NCBI GenBank assembly: GCA_010094025.1
Contig: ML991801.1
Location: forward strand, 62,001-126,000
Origin: Viridothelium virens
Lineage: Eukaryota; Ascomycota; Dothideomycetes; Trypetheliales; Trypetheliaceae
Length of the DNA stretch: 64,000 nt
Reading direction: 5' to 3'
In this document: positions 55,404 to 64,000 of the stretch, piece after piece
Position numbering within the stretch: position 1 is the first letter of the stretch
How the letters are laid out: every line of letters starts with the position of its first letter
Translations under genes and position numbers: made by a program
The notes under the pieces: model-generated
What the model was told of the DNA's origin: nothing
What the model saw: only the letters and a program-made list of their open reading frames with translations
The model's database searches: none

Positions 55404-56435
55404 TTAATCCTCTGAGGCAATGGAACTAGATGAGTCTGGTCTGCTAGGGGTAGCCCTGTCCATCGATCCATCGAGGTCCTTTCTCCCTGGAAGCACGCGA
55501 GCACACCAGCAGCACCAACATCGTGCAGAGCCGTCACGTTCCCGACGAAGATGATCCGAATGCTCTCGCTCATCCTCATACTCTTTAACGACGGCTCCCA
55601 AACGAACACGTTTCTTGACCTTTTTCTTGACAGCACCCCCGATCCCCTCGATTTCTTGGAAAAGGTAGCTGGCGCCCCTCCACTCTCTCCCCTCAAGTCC
55701 AGCCTGTTTAGCCTCGCATTCGAGCGCAGCGAGTTCATCTGCGTCACATTCAATCTCTTGCACGACGTCGCGGACAGCAAAGCACTGTTCGCCGAGACCA
55801 CATTCGACCCCTTCATTCCCTTCTCCAATCCCCGTTCCAAGACCGCCGAGATAATTGGAATACCGCGTCCTCCACAACCATCCACGCGTATACGCCAAAT
55901 CGTCAGCTCGGAGAGATTGTCCGCAAGTATTGCATAGCCAGACGCCCGCATCTACGCAGGTGCACGGTCCACGGGCATAGGCAGACTCCGTGAACGTTGC
56001 TGGCCTATTGCCTGACCAAGAGTCTCGAAGCCTTGTATGGTACCACAATGGTACGCGAGTGCAGGTTTTGCACAGCCGTCGAAGCCGACCGTTGAACGTA
56101 TTACGGGGTGGAAGCTTCATGATACAGTTTCTGCATACTACTTTGCCGCATTTTCGACATTCGCCCACCATGTCCCTTGCGCAGTGTCCAACTTTTCCAC
56201 TGGTAATACGACCAGCCTGCCCCGTCTGCCATGTCTGATGTGATTCTCTCAGTCGTTCAGCCAAGCGTGATCCAATCTGAACGTCCTCGTTGGCACAGTG
56301 TAGGGTCTGTTTGACAAGCTGTGATCGAAACTGTAAGAGGTTGGCACGGAACTGACGACATGTAAGGGAGAGGTTGTGGAGCGTGTTGAGGTCTAGGTGC
56401 CTTGCGAGTTGGCTGGCTATACTGTTTCGAGTCAA
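55404..56435 (-). CDS. F-box-like protein with zinc-binding motifs (5' end unresolved)
   Basis: The open frame encodes about 343 residues to the stop at 55404. No ATG in this frame precedes SIASQLARHLDLNTLHNLSL; the frame begins after a stop near 56440, so a 5' exon is missing from my model (an acceptor CAG just before TATAGCC at about 56420 is possible). The first readable part, LDLNTLHNLSLTCRQFRANL, fits the second half of an F-box (Skp1-binding). Cys-rich segments follow: CRKCGKVVCRNCI and LCKTC, then GPCTCVDAGVWLCNTCGQ, probably two zinc sites. The rest is acidic, with a basic patch VKKKVKKRVRLG. Such proteins are thought to be substrate receptors of SCF ubiquitin ligases. If no upstream exon exists, the gene is broken at its 5' end. 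Confidence 0.6.
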   Translation of the reverse strand: MTRNSIASQLARHLDLNTLHNLSLTCRQFRANLLQFRSQLVKQTLHCANEDVQIGSRLAERLRESHQTWQTGQAGRITSGKVGHCARDMVGECRKCGKVVCRNCIMKLPPRNTFNGRLRRLCKTCTRVPLWYHTRLRDSWSGNRPATFTESAYARGPCTCVDAGVWLCNTCGQSLRADDLAYTRGWLWRTRYSNYLGGLGTGIGEGNEGVECGLGEQCFAVRDVVQEIECDADELAALECEAKQAGLEGREWRGASYLFQEIEGIGGAVKKKVKKRVRLGAVVKEYEDEREHSDHLRRERDGSARCWCCWCARVLPGRKDLDGSMDRATPSRPDSSSSIASED

Positions 56436-57095
56436 TGCTCATGTTCCCCTAAATAAGCAGTTGGGACGAACGGATAGCAACCCAGGCTAGCTGAGAAGCC
56501 ATTAATGTTTGGATTCGGTCTTGCATCTTTGGGCTCGTCGGCACGAGTGACCTGCTCTCGCGATGATATCCAATGCCGGGGATCTGAGTAGGGATCCACA
56601 GCTTCATCGCCAAGGTCAACAAGCACCACCATACTCGAGAGACCGGGTGCAATTTGTCAGCTTCATCGAAGCAGCCTTCTCGCCGTGATGCTTGTAATAG
56701 TGTAACAGGATTAATGTGGCGAAGCTGTAAATGACCAAGGGTGGAGAGGACGACTGCAGCGAGCCAATCGGGGATTCCCGTCGGAGGCTTGCTGACCCGC
56801 ACCTCCAAGACGAATGACACCGAGGAGACGGCACGGCGGATTACAGGGCAAACCCACTAAATCTACTCCGTAGAGTTCCTTTGTTGCGAACCACTCGAAA
56901 CAAGCCATGTAGAGACACAGCATCCTACCCTCCTAGTTGACTCCTCTAATCTACATCATCACACATGGATGGTCCGAAACTCCTCCCGAAGCCATAGGAT
57001 TGGTATGCATAGGAGCTACGGCCCGTAGGAAGACCACGACCACGCACTTGAGCAGGGCGATTCATAACTTCCGATATACGAGTTCAGAAGCCCAG
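56436..57095. other. Intergenic or missing 5' exon of the F-box gene
   Basis: 660 bp between the F-box frame and the stop of the SDR gene. Minus-strand frames at 56449-56820 and 56432-56632 overlap here and may include the missing 5' exon, but I cannot choose a splice join. Confidence 0.4.
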
Positions 57096-58111
57096 CTAAA
57101 GCTTGGAACTTACGACTGTCCCTCCATCTAATGTCAAGACTGCGCCGTTTACGTACGCCCCGGCTCTGCTTGCTAGGAATAAAGTGGCGCCTGCCACATC
57201 CTGCGGGGATCCGATGCGACCTAGGGGAATGCCACTCTCAATCGCATCTCTGAATTGACTGAGCGTTGCGGCCATCATCTTACTTTCGAAAGGACCGCAA
57301 GCCAAAGCATTTGATCTAAAGCTAGGAGTTAGTTCGTTACCCCTTCCATCAAGATTTTTTTGAACTTTACGTGATGTTTTTCCTGCCAAGATGGTTCGCC
57401 AGCACTTTCGTGAGATGATGAACTCCAGCTTTTGAAGAGGAATACGCAAACGTTTCAAGTTCTGGCACTCGTATGCCGTCTACGCTCCCAATGTTAATGA
57501 CCCTACTCGGGTCTTCTGCTGACGCAGCCGCTTCAAGATATTTAGTCATGAGCTGAGTGACCGTGAACACCCGCTGCAGATTCAAGGTCAGAACTCTGGT
57601 CCATGCCGATTCTGGATATTCGTCGTAAGGTGCCCCCCAATTCGAACCGCTGTTGCTCACTAGGACGTGCAATTCTGCGGCATAGTCAGCAGCCACCTCA
57701 AGTCTCATGATTCGCTACGCTTACTAGATTCTCTCTTTCCGAACTCTTCCGCAAGCTTTTTAACATCTGCCTCCTTGTAGAAATCGGCAGGAATTGCGAT
57801 GGCTTTGCCTCTCCCCAAACTGTTCAGCTCTGTGCATGCCTGGTCGCAGGATCTTGCATCTCGTGATGAGATATATACTGTAGCTCCATTTGTGACAAAT
57901 CCCTCTGAGATCATACGTCCGATGCCCTTCGCTCCTCCAGTGACTAAAACGATTTTGCCCTATGGAGCGTATGAGTCAGTTTTCTTACTTAGAATAAAAG
58001 GCAGAGGCTTCTCCAGATAGCCATCTGGGGAAAATTTAAAAAGGGTTCAATAAATAGAAGATGCATTGAATCTTCGTTTACCTTCACATTGAAAAGATTT
58101 GAGACGTCCAT
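57096..58111 (-). CDS. Short-chain dehydrogenase/reductase (3-oxoacyl-ACP reductase / RhlG-like)
   Basis: Exons 58082-58111 (only 30 nt), 57725-57959, 57371-57674 and 57096-57315 give 262 aa, a classic SDR length. The start MDVSNLFNVK joins GKIVLVTGGAKGIGRMI, so the Rossmann motif TGGAKGIG lies at residues 17-24. The NNAG motif is replaced by SNSGSNWG. The catalytic Ser is in INIGSVDG and the YxxxK pair is in AYSSSKAGVHHLTK. NALACGPFESKM and the terminal GGTVV fit the fungal group related to RhlG and 3-oxoacyl-ACP reductases, NADP(H) enzymes reducing 3-keto substrates. The three introns are 122, 50 and 55 nt. Substrate unknown. Confidence 0.9.
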
Positions 58112-58687
58112 ATCCAGTGATTCAATATGAGTCTTTTGAGAGGCTAATGATGATTCTTGGAAATCGAATCAAAATAGAACTTTGAAGGAAATCGGATTCT
58201 TCATGAACGAAGATTCGTCTTTGGAGGACGTCGATACAAAAAAGTGACCAGCAATGTTTTTCTTACAGCAAATGAGACCTGACAGCTCAATGAAAGAATG
58301 TTACGATTCAGGAAGAGCTCTTCAGACGGGAACGAGCCCCTCGGTTCACCATGATGTTAAGCCCGTTGAGCCGAGGCAACCTAGCTAAATAAGCGCGCGC
58401 CTAAGGTAAGGCGGGCTTTTCCACATGTCTGGACTGCCAGGTACCTACCTAGTATATTGTGGTCACATCCGGTTCGTGCATTGCCTCCCCATCCGTCCCA
58501 AGGATGTTCTGATATCGGAGACTTTCTGTCAAAAATTCGGGGAAGCGTGACTTCATTATCCACTCCGATGGCCTCGCTGATTAGCCATTGACTTTATCCT
58601 AACAAACACAAGTCAGAAACATTTACAGCCCAGACCGATGGATTATATGCTGTGAGTCTGCTCGAAGATATCGCCTAGATCTGCGTA
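58112..58687. promoter_or_regulatory. Divergent promoter SDR / OTU protease
   Basis: 576 bp between divergent ATGs. AACGAAGATTC at 58206-58216 is the exact inverse of GAATCTTCGTT at 58068-58078 in the SDR first intron. No gene or RNA recognised. Confidence 0.5.
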
Positions 58688-59626
58688 ATGGAGGAGCTCC
58701 ACGCACGACATCGAAAAGAACAGAGAGACCTACAATCCAAGATCACCCAGAAAAAGAAGTCCGCAACCAAGAAGACAAGGAAAGGGGTCAACGACGAATG
58801 CGCTTCTCTGGAACAAGAGCTCAAAGAGAGGCAAGCTGCAGAAATTGGCGCAATTGACACCGAAAATGGTGTGGTAGAAACGGTGAACAACAGCTCGCTG
58901 GGCGAAGAGGAACAGGTGACGGCTGCAGACGGTGTTATTCACGATGACTCCACGGTGAAGGCAGAATATACGCAGATCACACCAATCCCCTCTGCCGATC
59001 CAACTCAGCCTAACAGTGATTATTCTCGAAAGCCTAACAGACAAAAAGCTAGGCTTGCGAGGAGGGCTGCCGAACAAGAAGCCCTGGCCGACCAAGCCGC
59101 AAAAGAGGCTGCAAGCATGCCAGATGAACGTGAAAGAGAAAGACTGCAGATGCTGAGCTTTTTCGAGCAACGTGGGCTGAAGGAACACGAGATCAGAGCA
59201 GATGGTCATTGTCTATACTCAGCGATCGCTGATCAGATCAACCAGCTCGGTCTTAGCCTATCGCCAAGTGAGCCTACAAATGAGGAGTCAAACACCACAT
59301 CAGACGATGTCCCTAGTTATCTTCAGGTTCGCCACGCTGCAGCCAACTACATTATTGCTAACCCGGATGATTTCGCCGCTTTTCTTGAAGAACCTCTTGA
59401 TGAGTACATCCATAAAGTGCGAGATACAGGGGAATGGGGCGGGCAACTGGAGTTGATGGCTCTAGCAAACGCTTATGGGATAGAAATCAATGTTCTGCAA
59501 GGCAACGGCAGGGTCGAGAAAATAACATCACAGTCGAAACCTGGAAACCCACCAGTCTGGCTTGCATATTACCGACACGGATTTGGCTTAGGCGAGCATT
59601 ATAATTCTCTACGGAAAGAACCTTGA
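58688..59626 (+). CDS. OTU-domain cysteine protease (OTUD6-like deubiquitinase)
   Basis: Single exon, 312 aa, from the ATG at 58688. The first 155 residues are charged coiled coil (MEELHARHRKEQRDLQSKIT, then KQKARLARRAAEQEALADQA-like repeats), the usual N-terminus of OTUD6/Otu2 proteins, which bind ribosomes. The OTU domain follows: EIRADGHCLYSAIADQ with Asp at about 171 and catalytic Cys at about 174, then WGGQLELMALANAYGIEINV, and the catalytic His at about 304 in GEHYNSL. It removes ubiquitin from substrates; yeast Otu2 acts on ribosomal ubiquitin in translation control. Length and order match the family, and no intron is needed. Confidence 0.95.
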   Translation: MEELHARHRKEQRDLQSKITQKKKSATKKTRKGVNDECASLEQELKERQAAEIGAIDTENGVVETVNNSSLGEEEQVTAADGVIHDDSTVKAEYTQITPIPSADPTQPNSDYSRKPNRQKARLARRAAEQEALADQAAKEAASMPDERERERLQMLSFFEQRGLKEHEIRADGHCLYSAIADQINQLGLSLSPSEPTNEESNTTSDDVPSYLQVRHAAANYIIANPDDFAAFLEEPLDEYIHKVRDTGEWGGQLELMALANAYGIEINVLQGNGRVEKITSQSKPGNPPVWLAYYRHGFGLGEHYNSLRKEP

Positions 59627-59669
59627 GAGATGCGTGAAAGATGCATATGAACGTTTATATTGGCATAAG

Positions 59670-60570
59670 CTATTTGTGGCGCCAAATACTAACATGATCA
59701 GTGCCTTCACCGATTTTGTGGGTGCGTTCGGCCTTCCAGTGAGCGACCCTGAGTAAGGCTCTTTCATTTGTATCGGAAGAAGCCTGCTCAATGACATATC
59801 CATTCTCATCGTAAGGAATGGTCTCTCCAGGTCTGCTCAGATGCTGCAAGTAGACGGCTGATCGCAAGGCAAAAGGGGGACCGCCAGTTGAGGGCTCTTT
59901 AGCTGTCGGAAATTCGAGACAAATAAGGACCGCGGGCGGAGGAGCAAGCAGTTGTGACATACGGAAAGCCCAATTGGGGCGAAGCGTTGGAGATAGAGCA
60001 CAAAGGAACTGGGTCGCTGTTAGCTGCCGCGTTGCAGATTGTTATCTGCAGGTGTATGCTAACCGTGTAATCGTATATAAGGTCAAAATTGAGCGTCTTG
60101 CCATCCGAATCCCTGGACCAATCGTCCTTGAAGAAGTCTCCGCAAATCCAATGGATCTGGCCTTGGCCAACTTCCTTACTCCACACAGGATATTGATCGC
60201 CCGATCTTGCTGCAAACTCTTTACAGGCCTTTAGTGCGTTTTCGGAGCATTCTAGACCGTACGCATCGTATCCACAGCTAGCAAAAAGCAAGACGTCGTA
60301 ACCTCTCCCACATCCGGGGACAAGAGCTCGCTTCCTGCGTCGTGTGCCATTTTCAACCACAAAAGGATTCTCGATGAGTTCTTTGCGTCCCTTTAAAGTA
60401 TCGATGAGGGCCGGGCTAGGTTGTTCCCTGTCGAACGGGAGATAGCCGGTCTGCCATAGGTCATCCCAGCCTTGCACATATGTATTATCTGCATCTGAGA
60501 ACTTCTGAAAATGCCTACGCAGCCGCTCGCGATCAGTGGGAGGATTGACCTCCCTGCTTGCATCAACCAT
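59670..60570 (-). CDS. TPMT-family S-adenosylmethionine methyltransferase
   Basis: Exons 60064-60570 and 59670-60008 (55-nt intron, phase 0) give 281 aa. The start ATG at 60570 gives MVDASREVNPPTDRERLRRH. The motif-I loop is LVPGCGRGYDVLLFASCGY; AYGLECSENALKACKEF is motif post-I. WICGDFFKDDW and FDLIYDYTFLCALSPTLRPN complete the TPMT fold. The N-terminal WDDLWQTGYLPFDREQPSPA is typical of thiol/halide methyltransferases in fungi and plants. It probably methylates a thiol, thiocyanate or halide. The join at 60064/60008 gives the expected YDYTFLCAL. It is head-to-head with the following MFS gene and tail-to-tail with the OTU gene, with 43 bp between stops. Confidence 0.93.
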
Positions 60571-61534
60571 GGCTGCCTTTACTCAGGTCTACTTGCATCC
60601 CATAGTGCCATGTATGCTCAAAGAAGAATCACATAGGCGACTTCCGCAGCCATGACCATGGGACTTCTGACCAGAAACAGCAACCGGAGCACCTCAAATG
60701 CTGTGGCGGTAAACAAGGGCGAAGATAAGATATGTACCGTATCGACTGTGGATCGCCCTCGCCTACTGTTATGCACGATGATCGCCGCTCAGACCAAGCA
60801 CTCCACCCCCCATCATTGTCTGGTACCGTCAGGTACTTCCGGTGCAGTACGTGGGAATATTACGGTGATTACGTGACTCAGCCAAACCCATCTTGTTCAA
60901 TGCACGAAGGAAGCCAATTGGATTACTCCAACTGTGTCAGCGGCTCAAAAATTTCCGCCACGCCTTTCGGAATTGGGAAACGGCACGCCTGGATTTTAGA
61001 CATGTTTGCTCGAGCTCGAGAGGCTTTCTGATGTCAATTCTCCACATGGAACGAAGACGTCAGTGTTTACGGAAAGACGACATCGGTACTCAGGTGACAA
61101 GCTACGGGATCTAGCGGCAGTACTCCGAGTGATCTCTTGCAGGTTTGCGGGAAATCGGCACGCTTCGTCCATCCACGTCCAATACCGTGACTATCTAGCG
61201 GGGCAATACGCCTGCGGAGATGGGGACACCGAGCAACATTGATCATGAAATGAGAAGTTCCATGGTCTCGATACCGGCAATTGTACCGGCCTCAGGTCTG
61301 AGTTGTTCGATTTTCTTACCTCCCGTCATGTTCTTTGCCCAGCTTCTCTCATCGTTCAACTCAATTTGCGTATGGAATATTCTAATCTCTTCATCTCTTT
61401 TCTTTTCGAAGATCCCTGCCCATTAGCCCGGCAGAAATCTCCACGAATTCCAGGGACGGGAGGTGTGATTAGAGATCCCCGGCGCTTTGATCATTTTCAA
61501 TCGCTCTGCAAGAACCGCAGAGGTGCCCTAAAAC
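60571..61534. other. Divergent promoter methyltransferase / MFS
   Basis: About 960 bp. Only short frames without family features. The last 150 bp before the MFS ATG is the likely leader. No RNA gene or repeat recognised. Confidence 0.5.
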
Positions 61535-63337
61535 ATGGCCGAGAAAGATATCGAAAAGGGCGATATCGAGAATGTGGCAGAGCCAAGTCGCGAATCTTCG
61601 ATATCCACATTTGTCAACTCTCCGAAGACTCGCGACCAAGATGATGTCGACACGAAGCCGGAAATCTCCCAAACAACGGACAAAACAGCATTAACTAATG
61701 AAAAGCAAGCCGCAGCTTCAGTGAAATCCTCGGAAGGCCAATCTGCCAAACCGGTCTTACGAAGTGAAAGACGAGGACTCCTAGCACATTTCGCCTTGTT
61801 GCCAGAGGTCGACGAGCCTAAACAGTACAGTCGACGGACAAAGTGGCTCATCACGTTTATCGTGGCGTTTGCTGGCGCAGCAGCTCCAGCAGGTTCTGGG
61901 ATCTTACTCCGTAAGTCGGAAAAATGCCAATGCCCAGATTGTAGTAATGCGAAACTAATGGTGGTTCAGCTGCACTCCAAGATATTGCGGGGGATCTTCA
62001 TACGACACCAACGATCACTAACCTATCTGTTGCGCTATACATGCTCTCTCTAGCAATCTGGCCGCTGTGGTGGTCTTCCTTTAGCGAAACTCTTGGCCGG
62101 CGATCGATATATCTTGTTTCGTTTGCCCTCTACATACTGTGGTGTGTGCTCTCCGCAGTCTCCAACTCCATTGGGATGTTCATTGTAATGAGAATGCTTA
62201 ATGGCGGTGCATCGGGAAGCGTTCAAGCCGTTGGTGCAGGCACAATTGCAGACATCTGGGAGGTCAGGGAACGGGGACGAGCTATGGGTATATTCTACCT
62301 TGGCCCGCTTTGTGGACCCTTGCTTTCACCAATCATAGGTGGTGCGCTCAACGAGCGGTGGGGATGGCGTTCTACCCAGTGGTTCTGTGTTATTTATGGC
62401 GGTATCGTCTGGTTAGCAGTCCTCTTTGGTCTCCCGGAAACGTTACAAAACCGAAAACCCATAACCCAAGCTGGCACCGACCGGCCATCTTTGCAACGTA
62501 CAACGACGCGAGAAAGCGTACAAATCAAGACCAAAAAGTGGCTCGTGATCTTGCGTAGATTCTTCGTGGATCCATTGCGAATCATACTTACCCTACGCTT
62601 TGGTGCCGTTGCGCTGACTGTGTGGTTGGCTTCCACAACCTTCTTTTGCCTATATTTCTTGAACATTAGCGTCCAACAAGTCTTTGCCGCGCCTCCTTAC
62701 AACCTTTCTTCAATTATCGTGGGGTTGCTCTACATCCCAAATTCTCTTGGTTACATAACTGCCTCCGTCTTTGGTGGGAGATGGGTCGACCGTATCATGC
62801 GTGATAAGGCAGAACGGGCACAGAGGAAAGATAAAAATGGTAAATTGATTTTTCTTCCCGAAGATCGAATGGGGAAGAATGCGTGGGTGGCTGCCGTGCT
62901 GTTCCCAGTTTCCATGGTCTGGTATGGGTGGACTGCCCAGAAAGGGGTGATGTGGATTGTTCCCGTAAGTCAATTTCCTGGGCTCCCACCAATCATCAGT
63001 CACAGCAGCTGAAAAGTGATTGTAGATGATTTCCAATTTCTTCTTTGGAGTGTCTTCGATGATCACATTCGGAATGGCGACCACCATGTTGACGGAATTC
63101 ATGCCGAAAAAGGCGTCTCATGGAATCGCAGCTAACAATTTCATTCGAAACATTTTTGCGACGGTCTCTGGTATTGTGGCAGAACCGATGATTCGCGCTA
63201 TTGGGAATGGCTGGTGCTTTACTATTTGGGCGATTATCGTCGCCATCAGCGGACCGATGGTGATAATACTCATGAAGCGATACGGAACGCACTGGAGAAG
63301 AAAATTGGATCGGGAACTTAACCAGGATGAGCAATGA
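61535..63337 (+). CDS. MFS transporter, DHA1 (Qdr/Aqr1/Dtr1-like)
   Basis: Exons 61535-61910, 61970-62964 and 63026-63337 (introns of 59 and 61 nt) give 560 aa. The N-terminal 105 residues are polar and acidic, probably regulatory. KWLITFIVAFAGAAAPAGSG opens helix 1; exon 2 continues as PALQDIAGDLHTTPTITNLS. Motif A is PLWWSSFSETLGRRSIYL, and GTIADIWEVRERGRAMGIFY and LGPLCGPLLSPIIGGALNER are the helix 4/5 marks of the drug:H+ antiporter group with yeast Qdr and Dtr1. A charged loop (KAERAQRKDKNGKLIFLPED) separates late helices. The last exon begins MISNFFFGVSSMITFGMATT and ends in a basic tail. The export substrate is unknown; weak acids, drugs or polyamines are likely. Confidence 0.93.
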
Positions 63338-64000
63338 ATCATGAGACATGACTACCATATACAAAAGACGTTGGGGTCAATAGAGTAGAGATGTGTAAGC
63401 TTTAAAGCAACTCCATTAATATTCTAATGTCATTGTTCGGTCCAGGATAGGAAACCATATTTTTTTGCCGTGCAACTCGCTCTGAATGTTGATCTCAAGA
63501 GACCCCTGAGCCAATGCGGTCTTATTCGCATCTGGAATAACCTTTTGGGATATCATGGCCAGTAAAGTGGAACGATCCTACCAAATAAAGTTAAGGTTCC
63601 GAAGGCCACGAGCGCTTCCGAAGGCAAAATGGATCTCGGCCTTGGTCCTGATCATCGAAGAAACGGGAGCCGACATTTTCTAGTTAGCGTCTCGAGCTTG
63701 AGGCGCCCGGCTTACCCTTTTCATCTTCCACGTACGCCGCATGCCAAGATCGCTCTCCGGCTAGATCCTCATCTCTCTGGATCGATTTTCTGACACAAAG
63801 TCCTGATGGTTGACCGCTGCAGATGCAAGGGCCAGACTCTCACCCAATGGCTTCTCGGCCCCACCGCACGTTCGCACTCTTTTCACCTTCTGAGGTACAT
63901 AGAAGCCTGAGCTTGACTGAACCAACAAGCCTCTGGCCGCTTGACTTTGCGCCTCGGTGCCCGCCAACCTGTAGATAAGTCTAATCTAGGTGTCGCTGAC
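63338..64000. other. Right-edge intergenic
   Basis: 663 bp after the MFS stop. A minus-strand frame at 63761-63967 has no ATG and no recognisable motif. No tRNA, repeat or gene start is supported. Confidence 0.5.

Noticed and set aside
47000-63337. A secondary-metabolite cluster (MFS, regulator, SDR, methyltransferase, MFS)
   Set aside because: No polyketide synthase, peptide synthetase, terpene cyclase or P450 is present; the genes have housekeeping-like neighbours and varied roles.
1-64000. tRNA, rRNA, CRISPR array, transposons, LTR or virus-like elements
   Set aside because: Searching by eye for tRNA B-box context, terminal repeats, reverse transcriptase, integrase, transposase and capsid motifs gave nothing convincing. 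A covariance-model scan and repeat finder would be the deciding test.

Overview
The window is a stretch of nuclear chromosome from a filamentous ascomycete fungus (Pezizomycotina; class not resolved). The evidence is short spliceosomal introns of mostly 45-150 nt, fungal-type zinc-finger regulators, a BimB-type separase, a GPI-anchored Ser/Thr-rich wall protein and DHA1 drug/H+ antiporters. I support 24 protein-coding genes on both strands. I see no rRNA, tRNA, CRISPR array, transposon, LTR element or virus-like element. Exon joins were made by reading splice signals and checking frame and total length. They are inferences without transcript data.

Layout. 0-29 kb is dense and housekeeping: a truncated DCAF-type WD40 gene, the APC/C activator CDH1, an M18 aspartyl aminopeptidase, a Pho13-type HAD phosphatase, the DNA primase large subunit PRI2, an aldehyde dehydrogenase, a GPI-anchored protein, a coiled-coil protein that may be a kinetochore subunit, an oxidoreductase-like mitochondrial protein, a tiny three-exon DPM3, an ataxin-10 homologue and separase. 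29-39 kb holds a mitochondrial membrane protein, a C2H2 regulator with a 3.3-kb gene-free upstream region, and a Ca2+-regulated mitochondrial aspartate/glutamate carrier. 40-50 kb is metabolic and transport: an MFS transporter, a membrane DUF1365 protein, a Rieske-AIF oxidoreductase and a second MFS. 50-64 kb holds a C2H2/fungal_trans regulator with another long upstream gap, an F-box-like zinc-binding protein with an unresolved 5' end, an SDR, an OTU deubiquitinase, a TPMT-fold methyltransferase and a third MFS.

How the genes relate. CDH1 and separase act in the same mitotic exit/anaphase pathway, PRI2 in S phase, and the coiled-coil protein possibly at kinetochores, so cell-cycle genes are over-represented in the first 29 kb. 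PRI2 has a cluster of CGCG cores including a perfect MluI cell-cycle box just upstream. Several gene pairs are divergent across 200-400 bp promoters. No coherent secondary-metabolite cluster is visible.

The most unusual signal is compositional. At least seven GC-rich patches near gene 3' ends switch sharply from C-rich to G-rich on the coding strand about 0.25-0.7 kb before the stop codon, whatever the gene's direction. I found no single new biochemical system that I can defend.
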